Shown here: piece after piece, positions 12,994 through 26,472 of the stretch
How the letters are laid out: every line of letters begins with the position of its first letter
Numbering within the stretch: the stretch's first letter is position 1
Assembly: GCA_003255025.1 (NCBI GenBank)
Contig: QANY01011423.1
Coordinates: forward strand, 1,012,788-1,076,787
DNA: 64,000 nucleotides
Origin: Datisca glomerata
Taxonomy: Eukaryota; Streptophyta; Magnoliopsida; Cucurbitales; Datiscaceae
Reading direction: 5' to 3'
The notes under the pieces: model-generated
Databases searched by the model: none
The model's input: only the letters and a program-made list of their open reading frames with translations
What the model was told of the DNA's origin: nothing
Translations under genes and position numbers: made by a program

Positions 12994-14857
12994 TGTTGCA
13001 ATATGTCCATAAAGTAACGTGTAATAACTATTTATTTATATTTAGTTATTTCTCAGACATCTGTATTACTGAATTTTTTATAAATAAATTGAAAGTTTTA
13101 TTTTAAATTAAAGTGTGTTTATAAATTACTCAAGTCCTGAAACTATTATTAACGAAAGAAAAGTGAAGGCATAAGTGTCTCCAGATGAACTCTTCCGAAA
13201 TAGTTCAGGATGACATTCACGGTCTTAGGATCGACTGGGTAATCGAATTCGATTACGACTGTTAGGTTGAACTGTTGGATGTCAGTCTTGGGGTATAAGA
13301 GTGGAGACTCAAATGGTTAACCTAGACATGCTATGAACATGTTGAATAGACCGGTAACAAATTAGTTTAGATCCCAAAATTATTTACCTAGCTCTAAATC
13401 TAATTGTTACACCGTAAATGTATTTTCATAATTACCTTAATGTTGAGGTGAATACGTAATTTGACTTAGTTAGTTGCAATCTTTGATATGTCAAATGAAT
13501 GAGTTCGAATTGGCGGACAATACATCGACTGTTGGGATTATAATTTAATTAAGTAGGAGTTGCGTGATTCACAGATATGAAAATTCATGGTTGGATTGTG
13601 AAGGCAACAATATCACCTTATGTTTTATTGATGAGTGTATGAATAAATTAACTTGGCCAAGTATTCAATGAAATGAGTCATTGAATAAGACTTGTGAATT
13701 GTACGAGACAATTCACAATAATATCTTTTAACAGTCAATAAAGGAGGTAAGGAAATAATAACAAAATGGGTAAAATAGTAATTTTACATTTCACTCTTGT
13801 TACTGATATTCATGATAGGCATAAATCTAGAGTTGATTCGGCATCAAACCTATAGTGGAGTCGTACGAGGTCATGATTAAATAGATCAGAAATTTATGGA
13901 GATAAATTCACCAGATAATTGAATCCGAAGCTTTGTTCATGTGGGTCCATTCGGTCTCAGAAATAACTCGGAGAACAGGAATAGAAAAACGAACTAAGTT
14001 GGACCAAAATGTGTTTCGGTGCCAATGCATATTTTCTACACACATATGTGATAGGTGATGTCACTTAAGTTAGTAAATTGTAATTTTTGTATTGAATTAA
14101 TTAATTATTATTTTTTAGTTATTAGATAATTAGTTAAATAAAATAAAAATGATTATTTAATTGATAATGATCAATTATATTTATCAATTGGATTGATGAT
14201 TTTTTATACAACTAAAACTCTAGGAGAACATGTAATTTTCGGAATAATAGATAATTAGAATAGTTTTTAGAAATTTATAATATATGGGTATATTTGTAAA
14301 TACCGAAAATTACCTTTTGATAAATATATAATAGCAATTTGATTGTAAAGAGATAATGAATATCAGATACAGTTGTTATCAACACACAAAAAGAGAGAAA
14401 GTGTTTTCTCCTCTCACTATTGTTGCCGCCGAAATTACTCTGAAGAATGAAGATTTGATTTTTCTTCTTCAATCATTTTGAGAGCCCACACTCATATTCC
14501 TACATAAAATTATTTTGAGATATATTTTTGGAATTAACAGGTGATTTTTGGTGGACTAATTTGAAAGTTGTTCGTGGAAGATCAAGTTCATGATTTTGAT
14601 CTTAAAGCTTGAAGAACATGAAGAACGCTCGAGGGAGTTCCACCAGTTCAGAAATTCCCCGATACAGAGTAAATGTGAAATATTATTTTCCCTTAATCTA
14701 TTCGTTTTTATATCGTATATGCACGATCAAACTAAAATGAGTTCTAAATTATTTAATATGATTAAATAAGTTAAATAAAAAAAATTTATATTCTGGCCAC
14801 GAACCGTTCGTGGTTCAAATCTAATTTTTTTTATTTTAAAACATATTGATCCTGACA
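12994..14857 (+). repeat. 3' LTR of copia copy A
   Basis: Matches the 5' LTR along its length but has single copies of the two segments that are duplicated there. It ends GATCCTGACA, followed by the CGCGC target duplicate at 14858-14862. The same family LTR occurs reversed at 41376-43000. Confidence 0.9.
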
Positions 14858-15160
14858 CGCGCAAGTTAATTTCTAGAGGGCATAACGTTTGACTCAGGTG
14901 GAATCATGTGGCCCGTAAGATATCAAATCGAAGTTTATTCAGTGATATGCATTTTCTAATGGGTTTGATTATCGCATCCCAATTTTGGATCCAAAGAATG
15001 CTATTTTAAGCACTTTCGGAGGCCCATAAGTTGTTTCGATTACAATTTTGGGATTTTTCATAGGATTAGATTCTGGAAGATCGATTGCTAAATATCATGC
15101 GCGATTCAATAACTTTTGATATTGTTAGGATTTTGTTGAGGCTTCCGCTACATCAAGTCG
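14858..15160. other. Inner flank of the foldback element, unidentified
   Basis: Sequence between the copia target duplicate and the right hairpin arm. No coding or repeat structure seen. Its first 16 bases (CGCGCAAGTTAATTTC) resemble the spacer inside the 5' LTR at 4931-4946. Confidence 0.5.
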
Positions 15161-15164
15161 TAAT

Positions 15165-16065
15165 TTTATACTACTTGAACCTTTCAAGTAATTTTTTTCC
15201 TCCTGAAGTTTATTGTCTAGTAAACTCATTATTACTCGAAGGGTTCAAGTAGTAATTTTTCACTACTTAAAGAGTTCAAGTAATTTTTTATGACTTCTTA
15301 ACCCTTCAAGTACTCAACGTTCATTTTCTCTTATTTTTTACGGAAAAATGTTCAAGCAGTCATAAAAAGCTACTTGAACACTTTCATAAAAAATTACTTA
15401 AACCCTTTAAGTGTCACTTGATGTTTGGGTTGCTGACTGACCAAACAAAAAGTAACTATTTGAAATGTTCAAGTAGTCATAAACAACTACTTGAACCCTT
15501 CAAGTAGTCACATGATGCCTGGATTACTGACTAACGAACAAAAATAACTACTTGAATAGTTCAGGTAGTCATAAAAAGCTACTTGAACCATTCAAGTACC
15601 TAACCTTCATTTTTTCTTAATTTTTGAACGTAAAAAAAGGTCCAAGTAGTAAAAAAAGGCTACTTGAAGGGTTCAATTAGTCATAAAAACTACTTGATAC
15701 CTTCCAAGTAGTCATTAGTGTTTGGCTTGCTGACTAATCAAACAAAAAATAACTACTTGAATGATTCAAGTAGTCATAAACATTTACTTAAACCATTCAA
15801 GTAGTTACCTGGTGTATGTAATTGACTGACAAAAGAACTACTTGAACCCTTCAAGTAGAAGAAAAAATTGTTTGAAAATAAAGAAAAAAATATTATTAAA
15901 TTTATTTGACATGTTTATTAAGAAAGAAAAAGAAATGGTGAGAGAAAAGAGATTATAAATGGTGATAAGAAATTAACAGGTTAGGAGTATAAAATTTCTT
16001 ATTTAAAAAGATATAAATTTTTTAAACAAATTAAAAAATGTATATTAATCTAAATAACACTTAGA
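15165..16065. repeat. Right inverted arm with hairpin array
   Basis: About fourteen ACTACTTGAA/TTCAAGTAGT palindromes between 15165 and 15860, followed by an AT-rich end to about 16065. Read in reverse it aligns with 1405-2070. An approximately 300-bp unit is present twice (AACGTTCATTTTCTC at 15317 and AACCTTCATTTTTTC at 15602), so this arm is duplicated relative to the left one. Confidence 0.85.
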
Positions 16066-16107
16066 ACGTTAAAAACAAAAAGGAAGAGACAAAAGAGGGC
16101 AACGAGT

Positions 16108-17155
<1,048 letters not shown>

Positions 17156-17239
17156 GATGGAAATTGTTTTTTTTTTTTTTGAGTGAGGGTTGATTATGTA
17201 AACCATTGCAAATTAACGAAGTGCATAATGTGGATATTT

Positions 17240-18240
17240 GTGGTAATAGTGCTTTTCATTTTGTTCAAATCTTCAATATTTGTGGTAATAGTGGATCAAT
17301 ATGAGTGATGATCATCCAATCTGGGCCATTGATATATGAGAACAAATGGTCCAGATCTCATCTTTGCAAAAATTAGAAAGTAATTTTTTAAAAATTTATT
17401 TGAGTCATTGAAATCTGCATTAGAATGGGAAGTGCTGATCCTAAATGGTAGGACCCACCGGCATTTTTTTAAAATGATATACTTACTTGCATTGTATGTT
17501 TATGTAAAGTTTTAAATGATAATTTAGAATATTTTAAAGATGGAGAGGATATATTATCTAAAATAATCTTCTACTTTATATATGTCATCTAATAATAATT
17601 TATTTTTGAAATTATATTAAATTAATCAAACTAGGCACTAATTTTTAAAATTCTTTAATTTTTGGTAGTATTTCATTTCATTTTGTTCACTTCTTTAATT
17701 TTTTGTGGCACTGATGCTTTTTACTGCATACAAGCATAACTGCTTGACACAAGAACAAGTGTTTGATGATTAACTGGTAGGAATTGTATCGACATGAGTG
17801 ATTTTCATATAAACTGAGTCATTGAGATCAGAACGAATGATGATTAACCGGTAGGAATGCTTTTTTTAATCAACACGAGTGATTAAAAAAGTAAAATTTT
17901 CTTTTATTTTTTAAGTTTATCTAGGCCATTAAGAGCTAGGCTAACTGTCTAAATTGGACAGGACATCGCCTTATTCGTCAAAATAGTAGGCAGTCACAGT
18001 CCGGATCCTAAATCGTGCGACCCACCAACATTCTTTTCGAATGCTACCTACGAGCGTGTTAATGTAGAGTGTTAAATGATAATTTAAAATATTAAAGATG
18101 GGAGGATAAATCATCTAAAATAATCATTTATATTTATTTTTTCTTTGAAAAATTATAATAAATTAATCAAAGACATTGATTTTTTTAAAACTTGTTCATC
18201 TATTTAATGGATTTAGAAAAATTAAGTAATTACGTTAATT
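17240..18240. repeat. Tandemly duplicated LHCB1 downstream repeat
   Basis: Two related units (about 17250-17640 and 17670-18240). Each contains TTTTGTTCA..TCTT, a GAGTGAT..TCATNNA block with TCATTGA/GCCATTGA, then GATCCTAAAT..GTG/AGGACCCACC and AAATGATAATTTA. Related blocks follow LHCB1 copy 2 at 20303-20470 and 22666-22800, so the repeat was part of the duplicated gene block or spread around it. No gene seen. Confidence 0.65.
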
Positions 18241-19166
18241 TTTATTTGATAATGATAAATAAACTTAACAAGTTATTTAAAAACTATAAATTTCTGCTAA
18301 TTTGTTTTTAACTACTAGAACATATGTATGTTACACATATGATAGCTAATTTTTATGTTGATTCACTAACTAAATAAAATAAAAATTAAGCATACTCATT
18401 TCCTTTACATAAGAGATAATGTACTAAATTCTAATATTTATAATTTACAATTTGTATTGGACATTGAATTAAATGATGCACTAATTATACTCTGTGGTTA
18501 AGTAATATGAAACTCTCACAAAACAATATTGTCTTGTACGTTAAACTAGTGACTAATTTATAAAACTTATATTATGTAATACTGATGTTATTAGTAACAT
18601 GAAATTTATACAAAAATCAATTTGAGAAGACATTAATATATTTTTCAATAATCTATTAATGACATAATCATTTCTTATGAATATGAAAAATTTATAAATA
18701 AAGTATAATATTTAAAAAGTAATTCTATATAGTATACTTTTAAATATCTAATTTTTAATTTAACGATATTCATTTATGTGCATTACATATGTTCGAGTGC
18801 TAAAATTTCTAATATATTTAATATCTAAGATTTGTATTCTTTGTATATAAAAAATCTTGAAATTAATCTTTATAGACATTGATGTTCTTAATTACACAAT
18901 ATTATAAGTACATTTAATTTATAAACTATTTATAAAATTTATTATGTGAACACCCCTAACTGGTAAACTGGTATTTGCAAGTAAAATAAAAAAAAATGAG
19001 ATTTTTCTAATCCACAAAATTTCACAAAACAAATATCTTTTTATCCCAAAAGATAAACAAGTCTATAACATGAAAAAATCTTGTCAAAAATCAGGCATTC
19101 AAAGGGGGAAAAAAAGAGAGGAAGCGAGTGTGATAGTCCCTGCAACAGGGGAAATCCACAAACACA
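18241..19166. other. AT-rich spacer between the LHCB1 genes
   Basis: No coding region, RNA gene or clear transposon boundary recognised. Strongly AT-rich, with short A/T runs. Confidence 0.6.
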
Positions 19167-20210
<1,044 letters not shown>

Positions 20211-20597
20211 GGGAAAATGTGTTTTTCTAGTTATTGTTGATCATGTAAATTTGTTGCAAATAGTGAAGAGCATTGTGGATAGTTTGTGTGGTCATAGTGC
20301 ATGTTATTTTGTTCAGATCTTTAATGTTTAGTAGCATTAATGCTTTTACTGCATACAAGCAGTAAGCACAGCAGCTTGAACACACGCAAGGGTTTAATTA
20401 AATGGCAGTCATTTGATCAACAAGAGTGATTTTCATCCAGTTTAGGTCATTGAGATAACAATAAAACGGCTCGTATATGCTATTCCTGGAAATCAAAAAA
20501 GTAATTTTTTCTTAACTTTCAAAAGCATATCTGCACTGCTGAGTAAATCGCAGATACCCTTAAATTTGTCAGTACTAGTGGCCAAAAAATGTATTCA
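20211..20597. other. LHCB1 copy 2 downstream region
   Basis: Resembles the region after copy 1. GAGCATTGTGGAT and TTTTGTTCAGATC correspond to 17222-17275, and TTTTACTGCATACAAGCA corresponds to 17718-17737. This shows the duplication included 3' sequence. No gene. Confidence 0.6.
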
Positions 20598-22665
20598 CAA
20601 TTCGGTTTAATTTGATTAGTAAAAAAAATAAACCGAATTGAAAGTTTTAGTTCCCATATAATGAACCAAATCGAAATGTGTTTAATTTGATAAGTAGTAG
20701 AAAAACCAAAATGATAATATTAAACCTGAAAATTTTACCTAACTTAAACTATGTAATTGCAACATCAAAATTGATACATGTAACTCAATACATCTACAAA
20801 ACAAATCAGTACAACATCAAACTTGAAATCTGTAATTCAAGACTCCACAAAACAAAACAGTATAACATCAAAATACATCGACAAGACAATTCCTAAATCA
20901 GTACAAATCAAACTTAAAATCGGTAAACACCCTAACCCTAATCAGAACTACTTACCTAAATGTTGAAGTTTTAAGCTGAAGTCTCAGACTGACACTCTGT
21001 AAGGGGAAGAGAAGTCGAGAGAGATGGAGATGAAAGAGAAGTTGATAAATGGAGACGACATAACCTGAGAGAGACGGAGAGAGCTTAATAGAATTAGAGA
21101 CAGTAGGGCCGGCTCAATAGCTAGGCTATTGTGGCAATGGCCTAAGGTCTCTCAATAGCCTAGGGTCCATTTTTATAAGCACATATTTAATTATATTTTA
21201 ATCTTAGTTGTAAATGATTGCAATTTTTTTTCTTATACAATCAGTTTATTTCTTGTCTATTCTTCAGATTTTAAAACTTGGATGTTTTACAGACTAAAAA
21301 AAATCTAAAAATGTTTTAATTTCTATTTTTAATTGCTTTACCATTTAATAAAAGCATATATTAATTTACTTATCGTAATCGAAACTAACAAATAAAATTA
21401 ATGAATTGAAGGTACAATTTTTTTTCATATACTATTCTTCATATTTTCGGAGTGTGTATATGAATTTTGTGAAGGTAATATATTTTTTCAACTATACTAT
21501 AACGTTGCAAATGTTACAACTTAATCATTGCCGTGTTTAATTTTAATATTATTGTATCATTTATAGTAAATTATTCTTAAATATTTTATTCTTTGTTCTT
21601 GATATACATGTGTGGTGGTAAAAGAACTAAACAATGAGAAAAACTATGATAAAATTCAAGAATCTACATGGTAGAAAATATAGTTTCACAATAAAAAAAA
21701 ATATTATTTTTATATATGCTAGGGCCTCATTCCATAATGTCCCCTCAGGCCCCAAACCACTTTGAGCCTCCTCTGAGAGACAAAGATGAAGTATTAGAGA
21801 TGAGTCTGACGACATAGATGTGGAGGAGATTACGTCGCTCGTAGTAGCCGCTCTCAGCCATTGCTCGCATCGCCACTCACAAACGCTGCTCACATCACCG
21901 TTTAGAATCATTGCTCTTATCGGTGCTCAGAATCGTTGCTCCCATAGTTTCTCAAAATCACTACTCCAATCGCCACTTCCATCGTCGTCGGGGGTCGCTA
22001 CTCCTGCTTGCATAGTAGCTCGGGGGGTTGAGAGAAGATAACTCAAGTCTAAGGGATCGTCTACGAACATGTACATAAAAAGGTCAATAGGTTCGGTGTA
22101 GTTTCGATTCAGTTTGATTTAAAACGTGTTCAGATGTCAAACCGAACCAAAACTTCAGTTTTTTCAGCAAGTCGAACCGAATTGAATTGAATTGCAACAA
22201 GTAGAATATCGACCGAAACCTATTATTTTTAATTTAGTTCGGTTCAACTTAGTCAGTTTGTTATAGTTTTTTAATACTCTTATTGATCAGAACTACAGTT
22301 AGTTAATTCAGGGACGACAAAAATAGAGAGTATTAATCGGTAAATATAATATGGATATTAAACGGTCAAATATTCGATCCAAATTCGGTCGATAATACGT
22401 AATACATAATAATCCAGATAGGGGTATCAAACTTGCCTTATACGTTTCCATGTTCAAAATTCAGAATAAAAAATACGGATTACAAACTTATGATAACTGG
22501 AAAAATATATAAGATTTATATGCTAAGAGACAAAAAATATTCATTACAACGGAAAATCATTAAATAATTTCATTAATTAGGTAACAAATCGTCAAATATA
22601 TGATTATCTAAAATATGAAAACAAGTAGAGTCGATAAATACATGTTGGCCCTAACACGAAGTCAC
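20598..22665. repeat. Inserted segment with AACCGAA-rich ends
   Basis: Interrupts the LHCB1 downstream homology, which stops near 20560 and resumes near 22666. It begins with a hairpin (20598-20609 CAATTCGGTTTA and 20629-20640 TAAACCGAATTG). It ends with a cluster of CGAACCGAA, GACCGAAACC and GTTCGGTTC motifs (22090-22255). Such subterminal motifs are common in hAT-type elements, but no termini or transposase were found. A separate hAT-like insertion is nested inside. Confidence 0.45.
21104..21775. mobile_element. Short non-autonomous hAT-like element
   Basis: Starts TAGGGCCGGCTCAA and ends TTTGAGCCTCCTCTG; the ends are inverted repeats matching at 10 of 14 positions. It is flanked by AGAGACAG (21096-21103) and AGAGACAA (21776-21783), an 8-bp target duplication with one mismatch, the length typical of hAT elements. 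It is 672 bp long with no coding capacity. Confidence 0.7.
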
Positions 22666-24599
22666 GTGGATCCTAAATGGTATGACTCACCAGCATTATT
22701 TTTAAATGATACCCACCAATATTGAATGTTTATGTAGTGTGTTAAATGGATCTATTATTTATAATCTATAATTTATTAAAAGTGGAGAGGAAAGGATAAT
22801 TATTTTTTGATAATTTTATTCAACTATTAATGATACATCATTTGTCATTTAATAATTACTTACTTTTAAAATTACAATAAATTGATCAAAGCATGCGTTA
22901 ATTTTTAAATTCATCCACTTATTTAATGAATTTAAAAAAAATAATGAATAATTAAATAAGTTAACTTTAATTTGACAACTTATAATATATTGTGGCAAGT
23001 TATCTAAAAGTTATGGAAAAACTATAAATTTCTACTATTTTATTTTTAATATAGAAGAAGGGTGAAGTATCATTAAAATTTAAATAAAATAATTCAAATA
23101 CAAAACACTTTTAAAAACTTTTAGTCATACTATATTTTATATGTTAATGTAATTAGTGTTACATAATATAGTAAAGAAAAATTAAAAAGAAAAAAATGGT
23201 TGATCAAAGTTTCAAATAAAATATGAAACTGATAACTTAATTAATGATGTTACATTTTCTTTTAATTTATTAGAGATTTCTACTATAAATTTTCCTATAT
23301 ATTTTCCTATAAACATGCATGATGGTTTTACAATCTTGTTGAATAATAAAATGTCAGAGTAATATAACTTTATCTTTATTTTACTCACGTAAACTAATAA
23401 CTAATATGGTGTTAAATATACTTCTTTTAATTAACATAAAAATAACTCTATAGTAATTTAATTAAAAATATAATAAACTTAATTACACTTTTATCACACG
23501 TGTTAGTAAAATGTGATCTATATAAAACAAACATCAATTAGTAAAATTTGTATGATAAATATGCAGTGTTCACTTAAGTGTCATGTAATCACGATAGAAG
23601 AAAAATTATAAGAGAGTTTATATAAAAAGACTTCTGAAAGTAAAGTGGGCATTTTTTTTTCATTTTGGAACGTCATGGACTATCTAAACTCTATATAAAA
23701 GTGTAAAAGTTAGAGAAATATTTTTAGACTATACTACCCCTAATTGTTTTTTAAATTTCTTACATTATCATTACAATGTAATTATTCAAACTATTCATAT
23801 GAAGAGTTTTTCTTTAACTATTTTGCTATTATCCTAATTGTTCATATGAAATTTTTTTTACTATTTTATTTAAATTATCATTTTAAAGACATTTTCTCCT
23901 TATTATTAATTTAAAGTCTTGAGCAAATAGTCTCGATTTATAACTAAAGTAATTATAAATAAGCAATAAGTCTCGAATGATTTCTTTATTGTCATTTTTA
24001 TATGTAAATCTTAAAAGACTAATTATAGGCCATAAAAATGTCTCAAATCAATCTAATATTAATTTAGTTAATATTTCTTTATTGTCATTTTTATGTTTAG
24101 ATTAATCTAATGAGTATCATAAACAAAAGTGAAAAAAAATTCTTTTAGCAAAGGAATAAAAAACTCTATATCTAAAAATACTTTTCTTATCTTATATTAT
24201 TATATATAAAAGTGAGTGAAAAAATATTTATGGACATATTTATCCTCACATTATTATTAAAGTTTAATTTTAAATTTAGTATTAAATGACACATCATAGT
24301 AATTAAGTTTTTTAGTTAATTAATTAATGAACATTGTCTTTTATTTTAAGTTAGATTACATTGCATTTTATACTAATTATGAATTTAAAAAATATACACG
24401 TAATATATAACAACGATACATAGTGAATGAAATAAAAAAATTCTAAAGGAAATTTGCTAAAAGAGAAAAATAAATTACAATTAAAATCTACTAAAATACA
24501 TTAATTTACATATTAGATAAAATTCATGTACATTTTTTAACTATCATGCATGTACTAAGAAAAAATTAAATTTATATATGATAATAATATTTATAAAAC
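22666..24599. other. AT-rich intergenic DNA with a repeat copy
   Basis: Begins with a third copy of the GATCCTAAATGGTA..GACYCACC repeat seen after LHCB1 copy 1 (about 22666-23050). The rest is very AT-rich. I see no gene, RNA or transposon protein. Confidence 0.55.
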
Positions 24600-25905
24600 T
24601 TATATTTGTTAATTTCGGCTTTTGCCCAGATTTGAGAGAGAAAAACCGTAGAGAGAGAATGAGCTTTGTTAATTTAAATATGTTTTGTTAATTTTTGTAG
24701 GTTCTGTTAATTTTGGTGGGTTTTGCTAATTTTGGTGGTTTTGCTAATTTTGGTGGGTATTGTTAATTTTGAGAGAGAACGTAGAGAGAGAGAGATAAAA
24801 TGTAGAGCGTAGAGAGAGAGAGATAGAACGTTGCTGGGTACACGATAGATATACATACATCATGATCATCATATATCCATCTTGTACACTACAAGATGGT
24901 TACACAACATAGAATACTCATCATGTAGACTACACGATAGGTATACATACATCATGTAGCCACCCTGTAGACCACACGATGGGTACATGAGCATCATGTA
25001 CACATCGTGCTTACTCATGCGCCCATCGTGTAGACTATACGATAAGTACACGAACATCATATAGTCATCATGTAACAATCGTGTAGACTACACGATGGGT
25101 ACATGGGCATCGTGTAGCCATCTTGTACTCTCGTGCACCCATCATGTAGTCTACAAGATTACGATCAAACAAAAAAGAATAACTTTAGGAGAAAAAATGA
25201 TATTTCGTTGGAGGGCTTGAAAAAATTTTCCAATGATAAAAAATGGATATTTCGGTGAAAAATATATATTTTGTTGGAAGACTTGAAAAAAATTTCAATG
25301 AGAAAAATATGGGTATTTCGTTGTACACGATAACTACACGATCGTTGTGTAATGTACATGATCGTCGCGTATCACGCGTGTAGTCTACACAATGACTACA
25401 CGATTGTCGTGTACACTATACATGTAGTTTGCCGCATCATGTAGTGTACAGTAACTTCATGGTCGTCGTGTAACACAAGATGGTGACACGGACATCGTAT
25501 ACCCATATTGTAGACTACAAATGGTTACACGGACATCATGTACCCTTCTTGTAGACTATAAGATGGTTACACGAATATCGTGTACTACTCTTATAGACAT
25601 TAATTTTTCTCATAATTTTCTCCCAACACACTTCTTACACAACATCAAATCAAATGTCAACTTATTCTCCTTCAATACTCAACCTCCATATTTATTTATA
25701 ATTAAATAAATATATAAAATTAAATATATTCAAAATTCTTCTTCTTCAATATTTCATGTAGTCTACGCGATCATTGTGTACCCATCTTGTAAACTATAAG
25801 ATGGCTGCATGACCATCGTGTATCATTTTTGTAGACTACAAGATGCTTACCTTTCTTGTAGTCTATAAGATAGTTATACGGACATCATGTATTCATCTTG
25901 CATGT
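24600..25905. repeat. Second hairpin array (ACACGATG family)
   Basis: Two blocks (24836-25160 and 25321-25900) of imperfect palindromes built on CATCGTGTAG/CTACACGATG and CATCTTGTAG/CTACAAGATG. They are separated by about 160 bp that contains a 75-bp-scale repeat (TTTCGTTGGAGGGCTTGAAAA..). The left flank (24630-24830) holds tandem TTTTGCTAATTTTGGTGG and GTAGAGAGAGAGA repeats. The layout resembles the foldback arms at 1.6-2.9 kb, but the repeated word is different. No transposase or clear termini. Confidence 0.75.
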
Positions 25906-26472
25906 GAGCATAAAAGCACAAAGACATAGAAAATATAATGAATAATAATAATACAAAAGAAAATAAAGTAGCCGTTATCAATTCTCATTCTAAAGAAGAA
26001 TGCTCATTGAAGAAATAAAAGGGTTTATGTAAAAATAGGAGATTGAAATGAGTTTGATGGAGAGGAAGAGAGGAGAAGAAGATGAAGACGAAGAGTCAGG
26101 AGGGATAGATGTAATTAAAATTGATTTGATTAGTTTTTTTTTTTTGCTGTTATATGAAATTAATTTGATAATTTCACAGACTTATTTTGAGTAACGTGTG
26201 GGTCAGGAGTATAGATCAACCAAAATTAGTAAGAGTGTATAATTTAGTAAATTGGGATTTCTAGGGGTATCGTTTAGTAAAAACCTTTTTTTATAATTTA
26301 AGAAAAATTTAATGACTCTGTAAATTTAAATTGCTCCATTTTCAAAGTAACAAAGCATACAACAATACAACCAGCTCTGCAGACGCAAAATGTAGTTCAT
26401 TCCCCATAAGAGAAGTCCCTCTTGTAATTATTCAGACCGGAAACGCCTCCATTTTCAGACCGTGCCAGGTAA
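25906..26472. other. Upstream region of the PPR gene
   Basis: Contains a purine-rich stretch (26055-26110) and an AT-rich part, then about 150 bp with mixed composition that probably includes the 5' UTR. No definite promoter box assigned. Confidence 0.5.

Larger units (their letters stand above)
2936..14857 (+). mobile_element. Degenerate Ty1/copia retrotransposon (copy A)
   Basis: Two LTRs (2936-5245 and 12994-14857) start TGTT and end in ACA. They flank a primer site and, in order, gag, protease, integrase, reverse transcriptase and RNase H remnants. Integrase before reverse transcriptase defines the copia order. The five bases before the element (TGCGC) and after it (CGCGC) form a near-perfect target duplication. 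Every domain carries stops or frameshifts, so it cannot be autonomous. The RNase H region is split by a solo LTR of another family. Roughly ten differences in the first ~95 bases of the two LTRs suggest an old insertion. Confidence 0.9.
1405..16065. mobile_element. Foldback-like element with long hairpin-rich inverted arms
   Basis: The sequence from about 1405 rightward matches the reverse complement of the sequence from about 16065 leftward. The match runs through an AT-rich outer part (both contain AATATACATTTTT, then a TTTAATAATATTTT stretch) and into an array of ACTACTTGAA/TTCAAGTAGT hairpins. Both arms also share a motif resembling AAGAAAAAATGAACGTTGG (2050-2070; reversed at 15315-15345 and 15605-15640). 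Long inverted arms made of short repeats are the hallmark of foldback-type elements; the superfamily is not assigned. No transposase was seen. Most of the interior is a later copia insertion. The exact termini and target duplication could not be fixed. Confidence 0.7.
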
